DNA of 64,000 bases from an uncultured Tateyamaria sp. (GCF_947504105.1 NZ_CANNGP010000007.1:103528-167527), one strand, 5' to 3'. Shown: positions 44,261 to 54,063, counted from the stretch's first letter. The notes: generated by a model not told the origin, from the letters alone. Made by a program: numbers and translations.

Positions 44261-44295
44261 GATAGACGCCTCTTAGCGCAAGGTTGTCGGGGCCT

Positions 44296-44877
44296 TCAAC
44301 CCCCTTCTGCAAGACAGGTCTGTGTCCCGTTCGACATGTGATAGATCACACCCTGCCCGCCCGGCAGATCGGCAAAGGCTGCAGGCTCCAGACCCAGGTA
44401 ATGGCAACGCAACATGCGTGACGTAATACCGTGGGTAACGATGACCGCGGGCGTGTTCAATTCTGACAGAAACGCACCCGTGCGGGCATAAAGCCCCTCC
44501 AACCCTTCGCCGCCTGGGGCGTGGTCATACCAGTCCATACCTTCACCCTGATCGAACAGGTACGGCACCTCAGCAGCGATCTCGGTCCGCATTTTTCCGG
44601 TCCAATCCCCCAACGTGATCTCGACCAGCCGCGAATCCTCCCGGGCACCCTCGATATTGCGGCCCAACGCAATCCGCGCCGTTTCACGACACCGCCCCAA
44701 CGGGCTAACGCGATACCCCCATCCGGTCAGATCACGCTTGGCCAACAACCGTCCCTGCGCTTTGGCCTGCGTACGGCCAAGGCCGGTCAAAGGGCTGTCT
44801 GCCGCGCCCTGCATACGCCCAATACGGTTCCACTCGGTTTCGCCGTGGCGCAGGATCAGAAGATCGGGATACATCAT
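44296..44877 (-). CDS. Histidine phosphatase family protein
   Basis: The 193-residue protein has the catalytic RHG motif at residues 10-12 (LLILRHGETEWNRIGRMQG) and the second His in VIVTHGITSRMLRCHYLG. Family members include phosphoglycerate mutases and fructose-2,6-bisphosphatase-like or cobalamin-pathway phosphatases; specificity is not clear here. A LysR gene is directly upstream, nine bases from its start. Confidence 0.88.
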   Translation of the reverse strand: MMYPDLLILRHGETEWNRIGRMQGAADSPLTGLGRTQAKAQGRLLAKRDLTGWGYRVSPLGRCRETARIALGRNIEGAREDSRLVEITLGDWTGKMRTEIAAEVPYLFDQGEGMDWYDHAPGGEGLEGLYARTGAFLSELNTPAVIVTHGITSRMLRCHYLGLEPAAFADLPGGQGVIYHMSNGTQTCLAEGG

Positions 44878-44886
44878 GCCACTCGG

Positions 44887-45693
44887 CTACCCCTGCAAAC
44901 GGGTCTTCACAAGGGGCAACAACCCCTCCACAACCGCGCGGATTGCGGGCGCATGTCTGCTGCGCGGGTGCAGAATGCACCACAAGGGGCGCGCACGCCG
45001 TTTGGCATCGGTCACATGCAGACCTTCCGTCTTGCACAATGGCAACCACGCCTTGCCCAAACCCTGGCGCACAGCTGCATGTGCCGCATCCACATCCGAA
45101 ACACGCAGACAGACAGCCCCGGGTTCAGCCTCTGACCATTGGGCTTGGGGCAAATGCGCCATCTCTTCCACATAACCCACCCAATCGCCGCAACCCGCGA
45201 CCACAAACGGCACGTCACAGATCTTGCGCGCGACAGCATCCCCCTCGTCACGCGGCTCGGCCATCCGCAATGCAATATCTGCTTCACCGTGCATCAGGCG
45301 AAGATTTGAGTGATCCGACAACAGGGACAGCCGGATATTGGAGGCCTTTTCGGACCAGTGCCGCACAACCGGCAATACAGCGCTTTCAACAATCCACGGC
45401 ACGGCGGTGATACACACCGAACCAGTCGGCCAACCCTGCCCCGACAACGCATGCGCCGCGGCTGCAGCTTCGGCCCGCATCCGGTCGATGTGAGCCAAGA
45501 GCAGTGCCCCCTCTGCCGTGGCGCCTGCTTCCGCGCCGCGCCACAGGATATGGCCCGTGACCTGTTCCAGCCTGCGCACACGACGCGCAACGGTGGTTTC
45601 GTGCTGTCCTGTTTCCTCGGCTGCCTTCGCAAAACTGCCGGCGCGCGCAACAGCCTGAAGTGTTCGAAGATCGTCCCAGTCCCAATCCTGCAT
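44887..45693 (-). CDS. LysR family transcriptional regulator
   Basis: The 268-residue protein has an N-terminal winged helix (DWDDLRTLQAVARAGSFAKA, AEETGQHETTVARRVRRLEQ) and a LysR substrate-binding domain. The effector is unknown. It lies immediately upstream of the histidine phosphatase gene and divergent from the YciI gene 85 bases away; either could be its target. Confidence 0.88.
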   Translation of the reverse strand: MQDWDWDDLRTLQAVARAGSFAKAAEETGQHETTVARRVRRLEQVTGHILWRGAEAGATAEGALLLAHIDRMRAEAAAAAHALSGQGWPTGSVCITAVPWIVESAVLPVVRHWSEKASNIRLSLLSDHSNLRLMHGEADIALRMAEPRDEGDAVARKICDVPFVVAGCGDWVGYVEEMAHLPQAQWSEAEPGAVCLRVSDVDAAHAAVRQGLGKAWLPLCKTEGLHVTDAKRRARPLWCILHPRSRHAPAIRAVVEGLLPLVKTRLQG

Positions 45694-45778
45694 TTTTGCA
45701 ACCCATTACCTTGAAGATATCCATTCACACAGGATTTTCGCAGGTCGATACAGGTACTGACAACAGTGGAGCGGATAA

Positions 45779-46081
45779 ATGGCCTACCTTATCCTTTTTG
45801 AAGATGCGCCAGACCACGATCACGTGCGGGCGCAGTACATGCCGGATCACTTGGCATTCCTGACAGCGCACGCAGATGCAATTCAATCTGCAGGCCCGTT
45901 ATTTGATGGTGATATCGCAGCTGGCGGCGCATGGATTGTGAATGTCGGATCCATGGACAAAGCACGTGCACTGGTCGAAGCGGACCCATTCTGGCCGACC
46001 GGCTTGCGCAAATCTGTTCGCATCCTGCGGTGGAACCACGTGTTCGCCAACGGTGTGGCCATGCCGCCGAAGGCAACATAG
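45779..46081 (+). CDS. YciI family protein
   Basis: The 100-residue protein is a dimeric alpha-beta barrel of the YciI type, with RAQYMPDHLAFLTAHADAIQ and GGAWIVNVGSMDKARALVEADPFW split across the conserved strands. The His in the HL pair and the downstream Asp are the usual site residues. Functions range from dehalogenation to muconolactone isomerisation in relatives and are unknown here. Confidence 0.85.
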   Translation: MAYLILFEDAPDHDHVRAQYMPDHLAFLTAHADAIQSAGPLFDGDIAAGGAWIVNVGSMDKARALVEADPFWPTGLRKSVRILRWNHVFANGVAMPPKAT

Positions 46082-46153
46082 GCAGCCCATCCACCGCACT
46101 GCCTGCTCACTCACAAGATGATGTAAGGCACATGGAAGCCAATAAAGGAGGGG

Positions 46154-46228
46154 TGGTGGGTGATAACAGATTCGAACTGCTGACATCTTCGATGTGAACG
46201 AAGCGCTCTACCACTGAGCTAATCACCC
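46154..46228 (-). tRNA. tRNA-Val (CAC)
   Basis: The 75-base cloverleaf has acceptor GGGTGAT with ATCACCC and encoded CCA. The anticodon stem CTTCG/CGAAG encloses loop TTCACAT with anticodon CAC. Together with the TAC copy at 44185, it covers valine wobble. Confidence 0.93.
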
Positions 46229-46287
46229 AAAGTCCGCGCGTCTTAGCCAACTGCACCAAACCATGCAAGGCCCCGGAGGGCAAAATC

Positions 46288-46788
46288 CTACTCGGCTGCG
46301 GCCTTGTCTGACGTATCGGTTGTCTTCGTGACTGTCGTGGTCTCGTCCGTTTGCGTGGCAGCCGGGGTGTCGTTCTGACGAATGCGCGCAACAAACATGC
46401 GGCCTGACGCTAACTTTTTCTCGCGATTGATCTTGACCTTGCCCATCGGATGCAGATTGAGCGCGCGCCCGTCTTGCAGAGCCTCGCCGAGAACTGCCAA
46501 AGTGGCTTCAACCGCCGGTTTGACATCTTTCTTTTTCATGCCGCTGCGCGCAACAACCGCATCAATCAACTCTTTCTTACGCATCATCGGACCTGCCACC
46601 ACCGGAGTGGGTGCATCCACAACAACGGGTGCCGCCGTGGGCGCCTTTGTGGTGGCCGTTGACGGCTTGACCGTGGTCTCGGGTTTTGTGGCCACTGTCT
46701 TGGACTTGGTCGTTGTCGTCTTCGGCTTTGTTGCTGAGCTGCGCGTCGACGTGGTCTTGGTTGTGGTCTTTGTTGTGCGGGTTGCCAT
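46288..46788 (-). CDS. HU-family DNA-binding protein with a long Thr/Lys-rich N-terminal tail
   Basis: The 166-residue protein has an extended, low-complexity N-terminal region of about 67 residues made of Thr, Lys, Ala and Pro (ATRTTKTTTKTTSTRSSATK). An HU/IHF core follows (MMRKKELIDAVVARSGMKKK, NLHPMGKVKINREKKLASGR), and the last 25 residues are again Thr/Asp-rich. The core should dimerise and bend DNA. The tail recalls eukaryotic histone H1 and HU proteins with tails in other bacteria. The gene follows lon on the same strand, a common lon-hup order. Confidence 0.87.
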   Translation of the reverse strand: MATRTTKTTTKTTSTRSSATKPKTTTTKSKTVATKPETTVKPSTATTKAPTAAPVVVDAPTPVVAGPMMRKKELIDAVVARSGMKKKDVKPAVEATLAVLGEALQDGRALNLHPMGKVKINREKKLASGRMFVARIRQNDTPAATQTDETTTVTKTTDTSDKAAAE

Positions 46789-46933
46789 TTTGGCCTCTTC
46801 CGTTCTGGACTGCTTGATCCCTGCATAGCGCGGAACGATGACTCAATCCATAAGTTAGCAACAAAACAATAAAAGGAACTTCGATTGTCGCGGTTTTGGC
46901 AACAGAATTGACTAAGCACAGCGGTTAGATAGA

Positions 46934-46968
46934 CACAAAAAAGGCGCGCAAACAAAAGCTTGCGCGCC
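46934..46968 (-). terminator. Intrinsic terminator after lon
   Basis: GGCGCGCAA (46943-46951) pairs perfectly with TTGCGCGCC (46960-46968) around an eight-base loop. On the minus strand the stem is followed by TTTTTTGTGT. It lies about 20 bases after the lon stop. Confidence 0.85.
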
Positions 46969-46987
46969 GGTCTTCATTTCAGACTGA

Positions 46988-49396
46988 TCAGTGGGCAGTT
47001 GCGCCCGCACCAGTATCGCGGGCGGCGGCAGCCGCGGCCGCGGCTGCTTCTTCGGCTGCCTCATCCCATTCAATGGCGTCCGGTTTTGATACCAACGCAC
47101 GTTTCAACACCTCGGTCACGTGGGTGACGGGAATGATCTCAAGCCCCTCTTTCACGTTGTCCGGAATTTCGGCCAGATCCTTCTCGTTCTCCTCAGGAAT
47201 GAGAACGGTCTTGATCCCGCCCCGTAGGGCCGCCAGCAGCTTCTCTTTCAAGCCGCCGATAGGCATCGCATTGCCGCGCAGACTGACTTCGCCGGTCATT
47301 GCAATGTCCCTGCGCACAGGAATACCAGTTAGGACAGACACGATCGAGGTCACCATCGCCAGACCCGCAGACGGGCCATCCTTGGGGGTCGCACCATCCG
47401 GTACGTGTACGTGGATATCGGTCTTGTCGAACAGCGGCGGCTTCACCCCGATATCGGGGCTGATGGACCGCACATACGAACTTGCCGCGTCGATCGACTC
47501 CTTCATCACGTCACCGAGTTTGCCCGTGGTCTTCATCCGGCCTTTGCCCGGCAGCTTGAGCGCCTCGATGTGCAGCAGGTCGCCCCCCACCGACGTCCAG
47601 GCAAGCCCGGTGACAACACCGATCTGATCATCCTGTTCGGCCAGACCGTAACGATGCTTGCGCACGCCGAGTAAATCGTCGAGATTTTCGGAGGTTACAA
47701 CAATCTCTTCAACCTCTTTCTTGACGATCTTGGTTAGCGATTTCCGCGCCACCTTGGCGATCTCGCGCTCCAGGTTCCGCACGCCCGCCTCGCGGGTGTA
47801 GTAACGGATGATGTCGCTCAGCGCCTCATCGGTCAGTTCAAACTCCTTGGTCTTCAGACCATGGTTCTTGATCTGCTTGGCGATCAGGTGTTGCTTGGCA
47901 ATCTCGCGCTTTTCGTCCTCGGTGTAGCCTGCCAGCGGAATGATCTCCATCCGGTCCAGCAGCGGCCCAGGCATGTTGTAGCTGTTCGACGTGGTCAGGA
48001 ACATCACGTTCGACAGGTCATATTCGACCTCGAGATAGTGGTCGACAAACGTACTGTTCTGTTCCGGATCCAGCACCTCAAGCATGGCCGACGCCGGATC
48101 ACCGCGGAAGTCCTGCCCCATCTTGTCGATTTCATCGAGCAGGATCAGCGGGTTCGTCGTCTTGGCCTTTTTCAACGCCTGGATAATCTTGCCGGGCATC
48201 GAGCCAATGTAAGTCCGACGGTGACCGCGAATTTCGCTTTCGTCACGTACACCACCAAGCGAGATGCGGATGAACTCGCGCCCCGTCGCCTTGGCAACCG
48301 ACTTACCGAGCGAGGTTTTGCCCACACCCGGAGGACCAACCAGACACATGATCGGGCCCTTCATCTTTTTCGAGCGCTGCTGCACGGCCAGATACTCGAC
48401 GATCCGTTCCTTGACCTTCTCAAGGCCATAGTGATCGGCGTCCAGAATGGCTTCGGCCTTGCCCAGATCTTTCTTCACGCGGGATTTCACGCCCCACGGG
48501 ATCGACAGCATCCAGTCCAGATAGTTGCGCACAACCGTCGCCTCTGCTGACATGGGCGACATGTTCTTGAGCTTCTTCAGCTCAGCCTCGGCCTTGTCCT
48601 TGGCCTCTTTCGACAGCTTGGTCTCGGCAATTTTCTCTTCGAGTTCAGCGACTTCATTCTTGCCGTCCTCGCCATCGCCCAGCTCCTGCTGGATCGCTTT
48701 CATCTGTTCGTTCAGATAATACTCACGCTGAGTCCGCTCCATCTGGGACTTCACGCGGGTCTTAATCTTTTTCTCAACCTGCAGAACCGACATCTCGCCC
48801 TGCATCAGGCCATAGACCTTCTCAAGCCGCTCGCTCACCGCAAGCGTTTCAAGCAGGTCCTGCTTCTGATCAACCTCGATGCCCAGATGCCCGGCCACCA
48901 GATCAGCCAGTTTCGCGGGCTCAGTCGTTTCTCCAACAGCGGCCAGCGCCTCTTCGGGGATGTTTTTCTTCACCTTGGCATAGCGCTCGAACTCGTCCGC
49001 AACAGACCGCAGCAGCGCTTCGGTGGTGGCGATATCGCCCGGCATCTCGGTCAGATAGTCGGCGCGCGCCTCAAAGAAGTTGTCATTTTCCAGATATTCA
49101 GTGATGCGCACACGCGCCTGCCCCTCGACCAGCACCTTGACGGTGCCATCGGGCAGCTTCAACAGCTGCAGCACATTGGCCAGGACCCCGGCCTTGTAGA
49201 TACCGCTGGCTTCCGGATCGTCAACGGACGGGTCAATCTGGCTCGACAGCAGGATTCGCTTGTCGTCGGCCATGACCTCTTCCAGCGCGCGGACCGATTT
49301 GTCCCGGCCCACGAATAGCGGCACGATCATATGGGGGAAGACCACGATATCGCGCAGTGGCAGCACCGGGTAAGAGGCGTTCAGAGGCTCTTGCAT
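46988..49396 (-). CDS. lon: ATP-dependent protease Lon
   Basis: The 802-residue protein has the N-terminal LAN domain, a AAA+ module with Walker A GPPGVGKTSLGKS and Walker B LILLDEIDKMGQDF, and a C-terminal Ser-Lys protease domain. The nucleophile Ser is in PKDGPSAGLAMVTS and the Lys in GGLKEKLLAALRGG. The C-terminus has a short Ala-rich tail. It degrades misfolded and regulatory proteins. A possible heat-shock-type -35 CTTGAAA lies about 105 bases upstream. Confidence 0.97.
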   Translation of the reverse strand: MQEPLNASYPVLPLRDIVVFPHMIVPLFVGRDKSVRALEEVMADDKRILLSSQIDPSVDDPEASGIYKAGVLANVLQLLKLPDGTVKVLVEGQARVRITEYLENDNFFEARADYLTEMPGDIATTEALLRSVADEFERYAKVKKNIPEEALAAVGETTEPAKLADLVAGHLGIEVDQKQDLLETLAVSERLEKVYGLMQGEMSVLQVEKKIKTRVKSQMERTQREYYLNEQMKAIQQELGDGEDGKNEVAELEEKIAETKLSKEAKDKAEAELKKLKNMSPMSAEATVVRNYLDWMLSIPWGVKSRVKKDLGKAEAILDADHYGLEKVKERIVEYLAVQQRSKKMKGPIMCLVGPPGVGKTSLGKSVAKATGREFIRISLGGVRDESEIRGHRRTYIGSMPGKIIQALKKAKTTNPLILLDEIDKMGQDFRGDPASAMLEVLDPEQNSTFVDHYLEVEYDLSNVMFLTTSNSYNMPGPLLDRMEIIPLAGYTEDEKREIAKQHLIAKQIKNHGLKTKEFELTDEALSDIIRYYTREAGVRNLEREIAKVARKSLTKIVKKEVEEIVVTSENLDDLLGVRKHRYGLAEQDDQIGVVTGLAWTSVGGDLLHIEALKLPGKGRMKTTGKLGDVMKESIDAASSYVRSISPDIGVKPPLFDKTDIHVHVPDGATPKDGPSAGLAMVTSIVSVLTGIPVRRDIAMTGEVSLRGNAMPIGGLKEKLLAALRGGIKTVLIPEENEKDLAEIPDNVKEGLEIIPVTHVTEVLKRALVSKPDAIEWDEAAEEAAAAAAAAARDTGAGATAH

Positions 49397-49707
49397 GCTC
49401 TTTTCCTTATCATTGGCAAGACAGCGTGGCCCCGCTTTGCGGCAACCTTGTGCTGTCTCCGTGTGTCGGACTGTTTGATCTGTGATCCCAGCCCATCGGT
49501 TTCAAGGTGTATCCTGACGTGCGCGGGCCAAGGGTGCAATGGGGCCAGACAAACTGTCCCCAGTTTTTTGCCACAATTTGTCGTGGTGCGATGGCTACCA
49601 ACCCCAAGATAAAGCACAAAACTGACGGCCTGCGGCAATCCGCACCAACACAATCGCTTGATCTTCGACCAGTGCCGCTACGTCGCACGCCTGACGGAGG
49701 CACTTTC
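49397..49707. other. 311-base intergenic region upstream of lon and the DUF4149 gene
   Basis: The interval separates divergent genes. It contains CTTGAAA on the minus strand (49500-49506), a match to the -35 of sigma-32 promoters, with a poor -10. No other element was recognised. Confidence 0.45.
49500..49506 (-). promoter_or_regulatory. Possible sigma-32 -35 element of lon
   Basis: CTTGAAA on the minus strand matches the heat-shock -35 consensus. About 13-17 bases downstream no clear CCCCAT-type -10 is seen, so this remains a weak candidate. Confidence 0.3.
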
Positions 49708-50100
49708 ATGTCCACACTCACATTGCTCTTGGCCGGTCTTCTTTTTGGCGGGATGACATTGTTTTCATTCGGCTTTGCGGCCGTTCTCTTTGCCATCTAC
49801 GGCCCCGACGCCGCCCGCAGGGGAATTCGCGGGGCATTTCCGCACTACCACCTGTGGGTTATCGCGACATCTGCTTTGACCGGCGTGGTTTCATTTTCCA
49901 CGAACACCCTTGCCGCTTGGATCATGATCGGCATCGCGTTCAGCACGGTTTACGCCAGACAAATACTCATGTTTCAGATCAACACAGCCACGGACGGCGG
50001 CAATACAGGACGTTTCAAGATGCTGCACGGAAGCAGCGTACTGATTCAGATTGTTCAGATCGGACTGGCAGGCTGGGCGCTGGCTCTGATCGCGGCTTGA
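49708..50100 (+). CDS. Small DUF4149-like membrane protein
   Basis: The 130-residue protein has about four hydrophobic helices (TLLLAGLLFGGMTLFSFGFA; HLWVIATSALTGVVSFSTNT; LIQIVQIGLAGWALALIAA) and a central AARRGIRGAFPHYHLW segment, resembling DUF4149 proteins of unknown function. The start at 49708 follows GGAGG; the longer frame from 49507 is not supported. Confidence 0.72.
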   Translation: MSTLTLLLAGLLFGGMTLFSFGFAAVLFAIYGPDAARRGIRGAFPHYHLWVIATSALTGVVSFSTNTLAAWIMIGIAFSTVYARQILMFQINTATDGGNTGRFKMLHGSSVLIQIVQIGLAGWALALIAA

Positions 50101-50167
50101 ACATCGCCGGGGATGGTGGGCGGGGCGTCGTGGCGCGGTAGGCGACACGCGCGCCGCTCAACATCAG

Positions 50168-50236
50168 TCACACCAGAGTCAGGACCGCCAAAACAGATAC
50201 CGAGAACCATACAAACGAAAACACAACAAATGGCAT
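50168..50236 (-). CDS. Possible 22-residue single-pass membrane peptide
   Basis: The frame reads MPFVVFSFVWFSVSVLAVLT plus LV and consists almost entirely of one hydrophobic helix with a Trp. A GGGAGGG site lies seven bases before ATG. It lies between tgt and the DUF4149 gene. Small membrane proteins of this size exist in many bacteria, but coding has to be proven. Confidence 0.4.
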   Translation of the reverse strand: MPFVVFSFVWFSVSVLAVLTLV

Positions 50237-50329
50237 GGCGGTCCCTCCCCAGGGTGCGTGACTGGAATCAACATACGCCACAAATACTATCCGGGCGATG
50301 GGGGAATTCCTGACCATCGCTCCCCCTGA

Positions 50330-51457
50330 TTACACGGGATCGATATCGCCCTCAGCACGCATGGCATGGAACTCTGCCTGCCAGGTGTCAAAACTGCCTG
50401 TCGCAATCGCATCACGCATGCCCTGCATCAGTTCCTGATAATAGTGCAGGTTATGCCAGGTCAGCAGCATGCCCGAGATCATCTCCTGCGCCCGGAACAC
50501 ATGGTGCAGGTACGCACGCGAATACCCACGACATGCGGGGCAACCACAATCCTCATCCAAGGGGCGCGAGTCGTCGGCATGGCGGGCGTTCTTGATGTTG
50601 ACCACCCCCCGGCGGGTAAAGACCTGCCCGGTCCGGCCCGACCGCGAGGGCAGCACGCAATCCATCATGTCGATGCCGCGGGCGACGGCGCCCACGATAT
50701 CATCGGGCTTGCCCACCCCCATCAGGTAACGCGGCTTGTGCTGCGGCAACTGTTCGGCGGCATGGTCCAGACAGCCAAACATGGCCTCCTGCCCCTCGCC
50801 AACGGCCAAACCACCCACGGCATAGCCTTCGAACCCGATCTCCTTGAGAGCGTCGGCACTCTCGGCCCGCAGATCTTCCTCAAGCCCGCCCTGCTGAATG
50901 CCAAAGAGCGCATGACCAGGCCGGTCGCCAAACGCATCGCGGGACCGCCGCGCCCAGCGCATCGACAAACGCATGCTCTCGGCAATCCGGTCTCGGTCCG
51001 CTGGCAAGGCCGGGCATTCATCGAAACACATCACGATATCTGACCCCAGCAGGCGCTGGATCTCCATTGACCGCTCCGGCGTGAGCGCATGTTTTGATCC
51101 GTCGATATGGGATTTGAACGTCACCCCCTCTTCGGTCAGCTTGCGCAACCCGGCAAGGCTCATCACCTGAAAGCCGCCGCTGTCCGTCAGAATGGGTCGC
51201 TCCCAGTTCATGAACTTGTGCAGCCCGCCCAAACGATCGATGCGCTCAGCCGTGGGGCGCAGCATCAGGTGGTACGTGTTGCCCAACAAGATATCGGCTC
51301 CCGTGGCACGGACGCTCTCGGGCAGCATCGCCTTCACGGTGGCCGCGGTGCCCACGGGCATGAAGGCGGGGGTGCGGATCTCGCCCCTGGGGGTCGTGAT
51401 GGTGCCGGTACGCGCACCACCATCGGTGGCGTGCAGATCAAAGGAAAATCGGGTCAT
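50330..51457 (-). CDS. tgt: Queuine tRNA-ribosyltransferase
   Basis: The 375-residue TIM-barrel enzyme exchanges guanine-34 of tRNA-Asp, Asn, His and Tyr for a queuine precursor. Active-site residues are visible in [21 protein letters not shown] and the [19 protein letters not shown] segment. The zinc site is [16 protein letters not shown] near residue 310. Of these tRNA targets, tRNA-Asp (GTC) is encoded nearby. Confidence 0.96.
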   Translation of the reverse strand: MTRFSFDLHATDGGARTGTITTPRGEIRTPAFMPVGTAATVKAMLPESVRATGADILLGNTYHLMLRPTAERIDRLGGLHKFMNWERPILTDSGGFQVMSLAGLRKLTEEGVTFKSHIDGSKHALTPERSMEIQRLLGSDIVMCFDECPALPADRDRIAESMRLSMRWARRSRDAFGDRPGHALFGIQQGGLEEDLRAESADALKEIGFEGYAVGGLAVGEGQEAMFGCLDHAAEQLPQHKPRYLMGVGKPDDIVGAVARGIDMMDCVLPSRSGRTGQVFTRRGVVNIKNARHADDSRPLDEDCGCPACRGYSRAYLHHVFRAQEMISGMLLTWHNLHYYQELMQGMRDAIATGSFDTWQAEFHAMRAEGDIDPV

Positions 51458-51642
51458 AGCCCCTCATGACGCGCGGAACCGCAAATGCCAAGACCCCGCG
51501 CATGAGACGCAGAATGGCCTCGTTATCGCCCAACCTGTGTACGATTTATGAACAAGTTAGGACAAATTGCTGCGATATGCCTCTGGGTCAATTCTATTCC
51601 CAATGAGGGAAATGATCAGTCAACAAGACACAAGGCCTTGTC

Positions 51643-52554
51643 ATGCCCACCCCAGAAGAAACCTTCACGACCACCACGGTCGAAGACGTCGACAACACCC
51701 AGGGTTGGACCAGTATCACAACCAGCGTGGACAGCTCTGGCCTTTTTATGATCAGAACAACGCTCATGGACAGTGGCAGCACGGTTTTCGAGGCGTTCCT
51801 TGGACCGCAACGGCTTAGCCAAACGGTCACGGACACTGCAGCCAATGACGCCGATTGGAACAGCCGCTCAACCGAGTGGAACTGGTTGGGTCAGAAAACC
51901 GCCCGAACCATCAACTATGACAATGGTGACCAACGGATCGAACGGTTCGACGACGCCACCGGCGCACGCACACAGCGCATCGAGATAGACGGGAACGACG
52001 ACAAGCCGTGGGCCTCCGTTACAACAAGCTATGATGCCGCGAACGGTGCCCGCATCGGCTCGGAAAAGGTGCTGGACAATGGCCGCATCGAGACGCTGAC
52101 GTTCGACGCAGATACCGGCGCACGCACCAGCCGCACCATCACTGACGGCGGCGATGACAATCCCTGGCACTCCAAGGCGTTGACTTATGACGCAGACACC
52201 GGGCGGCTGACGGCGCGGGAAATCGTCTATGACGACGGTCGCAGCGACACCATCACCTACCAGAATGGCCGAAAAGCCTCTCAGGTTCTTACGGATGACG
52301 ACGCCGACACGTTCGATTGGGTGACTTTCGAAACCACCTACGATGCCAACGGGCGCATCGCCCTCACTCAGGAAACCCGCGACGACGGCGACCTGATCGT
52401 GTCGTCCCATGTGGGCGGGCAGCTGACCGGACAGACGACCTATGACAATTCCGGCGACGAAGCCTGGCATGTCCGGGACATCTCCTTCGATGCGGCCGGC
52501 GATGTTGTCGACACGACCTATTACGACGAAACAGGCAATGTCCTGATGCTCTGA
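51643..52554 (+). CDS. Protein built from YD-like repeats, unknown function
   Basis: The 303-residue protein has no signal peptide. From about residue 80 it consists of four to five diverged units of about 50 residues, with recurring motifs: a DxxTGAR-type turn, NPW or KPW, a YDA-x-TG or YDANG turn, and a DDGR-type hairpin (e.g. LTYDADTGRLTAREIVYDDG). This is similar in spirit to RHS/YD beta-repeats and to modules found in RTX proteins of Rhodobacterales. No enzyme or toxin domain follows. An acidic composition suggests calcium or surface interactions. It is named here only by its repeats. Confidence 0.65.
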   Translation: MPTPEETFTTTTVEDVDNTQGWTSITTSVDSSGLFMIRTTLMDSGSTVFEAFLGPQRLSQTVTDTAANDADWNSRSTEWNWLGQKTARTINYDNGDQRIERFDDATGARTQRIEIDGNDDKPWASVTTSYDAANGARIGSEKVLDNGRIETLTFDADTGARTSRTITDGGDDNPWHSKALTYDADTGRLTAREIVYDDGRSDTITYQNGRKASQVLTDDDADTFDWVTFETTYDANGRIALTQETRDDGDLIVSSHVGGQLTGQTTYDNSGDEAWHVRDISFDAAGDVVDTTYYDETGNVLML

Positions 52555-52636
52555 TCCCGTCCCGCGCGCCTTCGCGTTGTGAGCGACCGTTGCGCTTGTT
52601 ACGCTGACCCCAAAATACGGGGACAGGACTGACAAG

Positions 52637-54013
52637 ATGGACACGCTGAATTTCGGCTGGGAAGAATGGGTGGCGATGCCCGAACTGAGGCTGCCGGCCC
52701 TAAAAGCCAAGATCGACACGGGCGCGCGCACCTCGGCGCTCCATGCCCATGATATTGAGGTGTTTGGCCCCGCCAAGCAGCCCAAGGTCCGCTTTAACGT
52801 GCACCCCATCGCGGGCAAGGACCACGTGTCGATCACCTGCTCGGCGCCCATACTCGACCGACGCGAGGTCACGTCATCGAATGGTGAGGCGGAACTGCGC
52901 TACGTGATCGAAACCCGGCTCGATGTGGGCGGACAAAGCTGGCCGATTGAGGTCACGCTGACCGACCGCTCCGGCATGACGTCTCGCATGCTGTTGGGGC
53001 GACAGGCATTGCAGGATCACATCACGATCACCGCTTCGGAAAAGCGCCTGCAACCAGAGCTCAGCTACGACGTCTACCACTCGTCCGCCATGCGCAAGGT
53101 GGCGCCCGCACGCTCTCTGCGCATTGCCGTGCTCAGCCGTGAAAACAACTACTCCACCCGGCGCCTGGTCGAAGTGGGCGAAGCCCGTGGCCACACGGTC
53201 GAGGTCATCGACACCACCCGCTGCTACATGGCCATCAACGCCAAGGCGCCCGAGGTGCACTACGATGGCATGCGCCTGCCCCGCTACGACGCCGTGATCC
53301 CGCGCATCGGGGCGTCCATCACCGCCTACGGCACCGCCGTCATCCGCCAGTTCGAGACGACGGGCACCTATTGCGTGAACGGCAGTGCAGGCATTACCGC
53401 CAGCCGGGACAAGCTGCACGCACACCAGATCCTCGCGTCAAAAAAGATCGGAATGCCCACCACCGCCTTCGCCGCGTCGCCCAAGGACACAGCCAACATC
53501 ATGGGGCTGGTGGGCACGGCCCCGGTGATTGTGAAGCTGCTGGAATCGACACAAGGCAAGGGCGTTGTGCTGGCTGAAACCAAGAAGGCGGCGGAATCCG
53601 TGATCGACGCCTTTCGCGGCCTGCGCGCCAATTTCCTCGTGCAGGACTTCGTGAAAGAGGCCGCGGGCGAAGACATCCGCTGCCTCGTTGTCGAAGGCAA
53701 GGTCGTGGCGTCAATAAAACGCACCGGGGCCGACGGCGATTTTCGCTCGAACCTGCACCGGGGCGGCAGCGCAAAGTCCGTGCGGATTTCCAAGGAAGAA
53801 CGCGAAACAGCCGTCCGCGCCGCCCGCGCCTTCGGGCTGGGCAAGGCGGGCGTGGACCTTCTGCGCTCTGAAACCGGCCCAAAGGTGCTGGAAGTGAACT
53901 CAAGCCCCGGCTTCGAAGGGATCGAGAACGCCACGGGCAAAGACATCGTGGGCAAAGTCTACGACATGATCGAAGCGCGGGTAAAACCACGTCCCGTGCG
54001 GCGGCGCGGCTGA
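52637..54013 (+). CDS. RimB-RimK fusion: retropepsin-like domain plus ATP-grasp ligase
   Basis: The 458-residue protein begins with an ATP-dependent zinc protease (RimB-like) domain: [20 protein letters not shown] has the DTGA motif (D27) of aspartic-type folds, and [13 protein letters not shown] follows. From about residue 155 the RimK-type ATP-grasp domain begins ([20 protein letters not shown]), with [19 protein letters not shown] and [14 protein letters not shown] as nucleotide and metal segments. RimK adds glutamates to ribosomal protein S6 or to glutamate-based co-substrates, and RimB is thought to trim them. The fusion would combine both in one polypeptide. Confidence 0.88.
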   Translation: MDTLNFGWEEWVAMPELRLPALKAKIDTGARTSALHAHDIEVFGPAKQPKVRFNVHPIAGKDHVSITCSAPILDRREVTSSNGEAELRYVIETRLDVGGQSWPIEVTLTDRSGMTSRMLLGRQALQDHITITASEKRLQPELSYDVYHSSAMRKVAPARSLRIAVLSRENNYSTRRLVEVGEARGHTVEVIDTTRCYMAINAKAPEVHYDGMRLPRYDAVIPRIGASITAYGTAVIRQFETTGTYCVNGSAGITASRDKLHAHQILASKKIGMPTTAFAASPKDTANIMGLVGTAPVIVKLLESTQGKGVVLAETKKAAESVIDAFRGLRANFLVQDFVKEAAGEDIRCLVVEGKVVASIKRTGADGDFRSNLHRGGSAKSVRISKEERETAVRAARAFGLGKAGVDLLRSETGPKVLEVNSSPGFEGIENATGKDIVGKVYDMIEARVKPRPVRRRG

Positions 54014-54063
54014 CCGAGTTCCTTTTCGTGGTGGCCCGGGATGCGCAGCGACAGCGCCGACCC

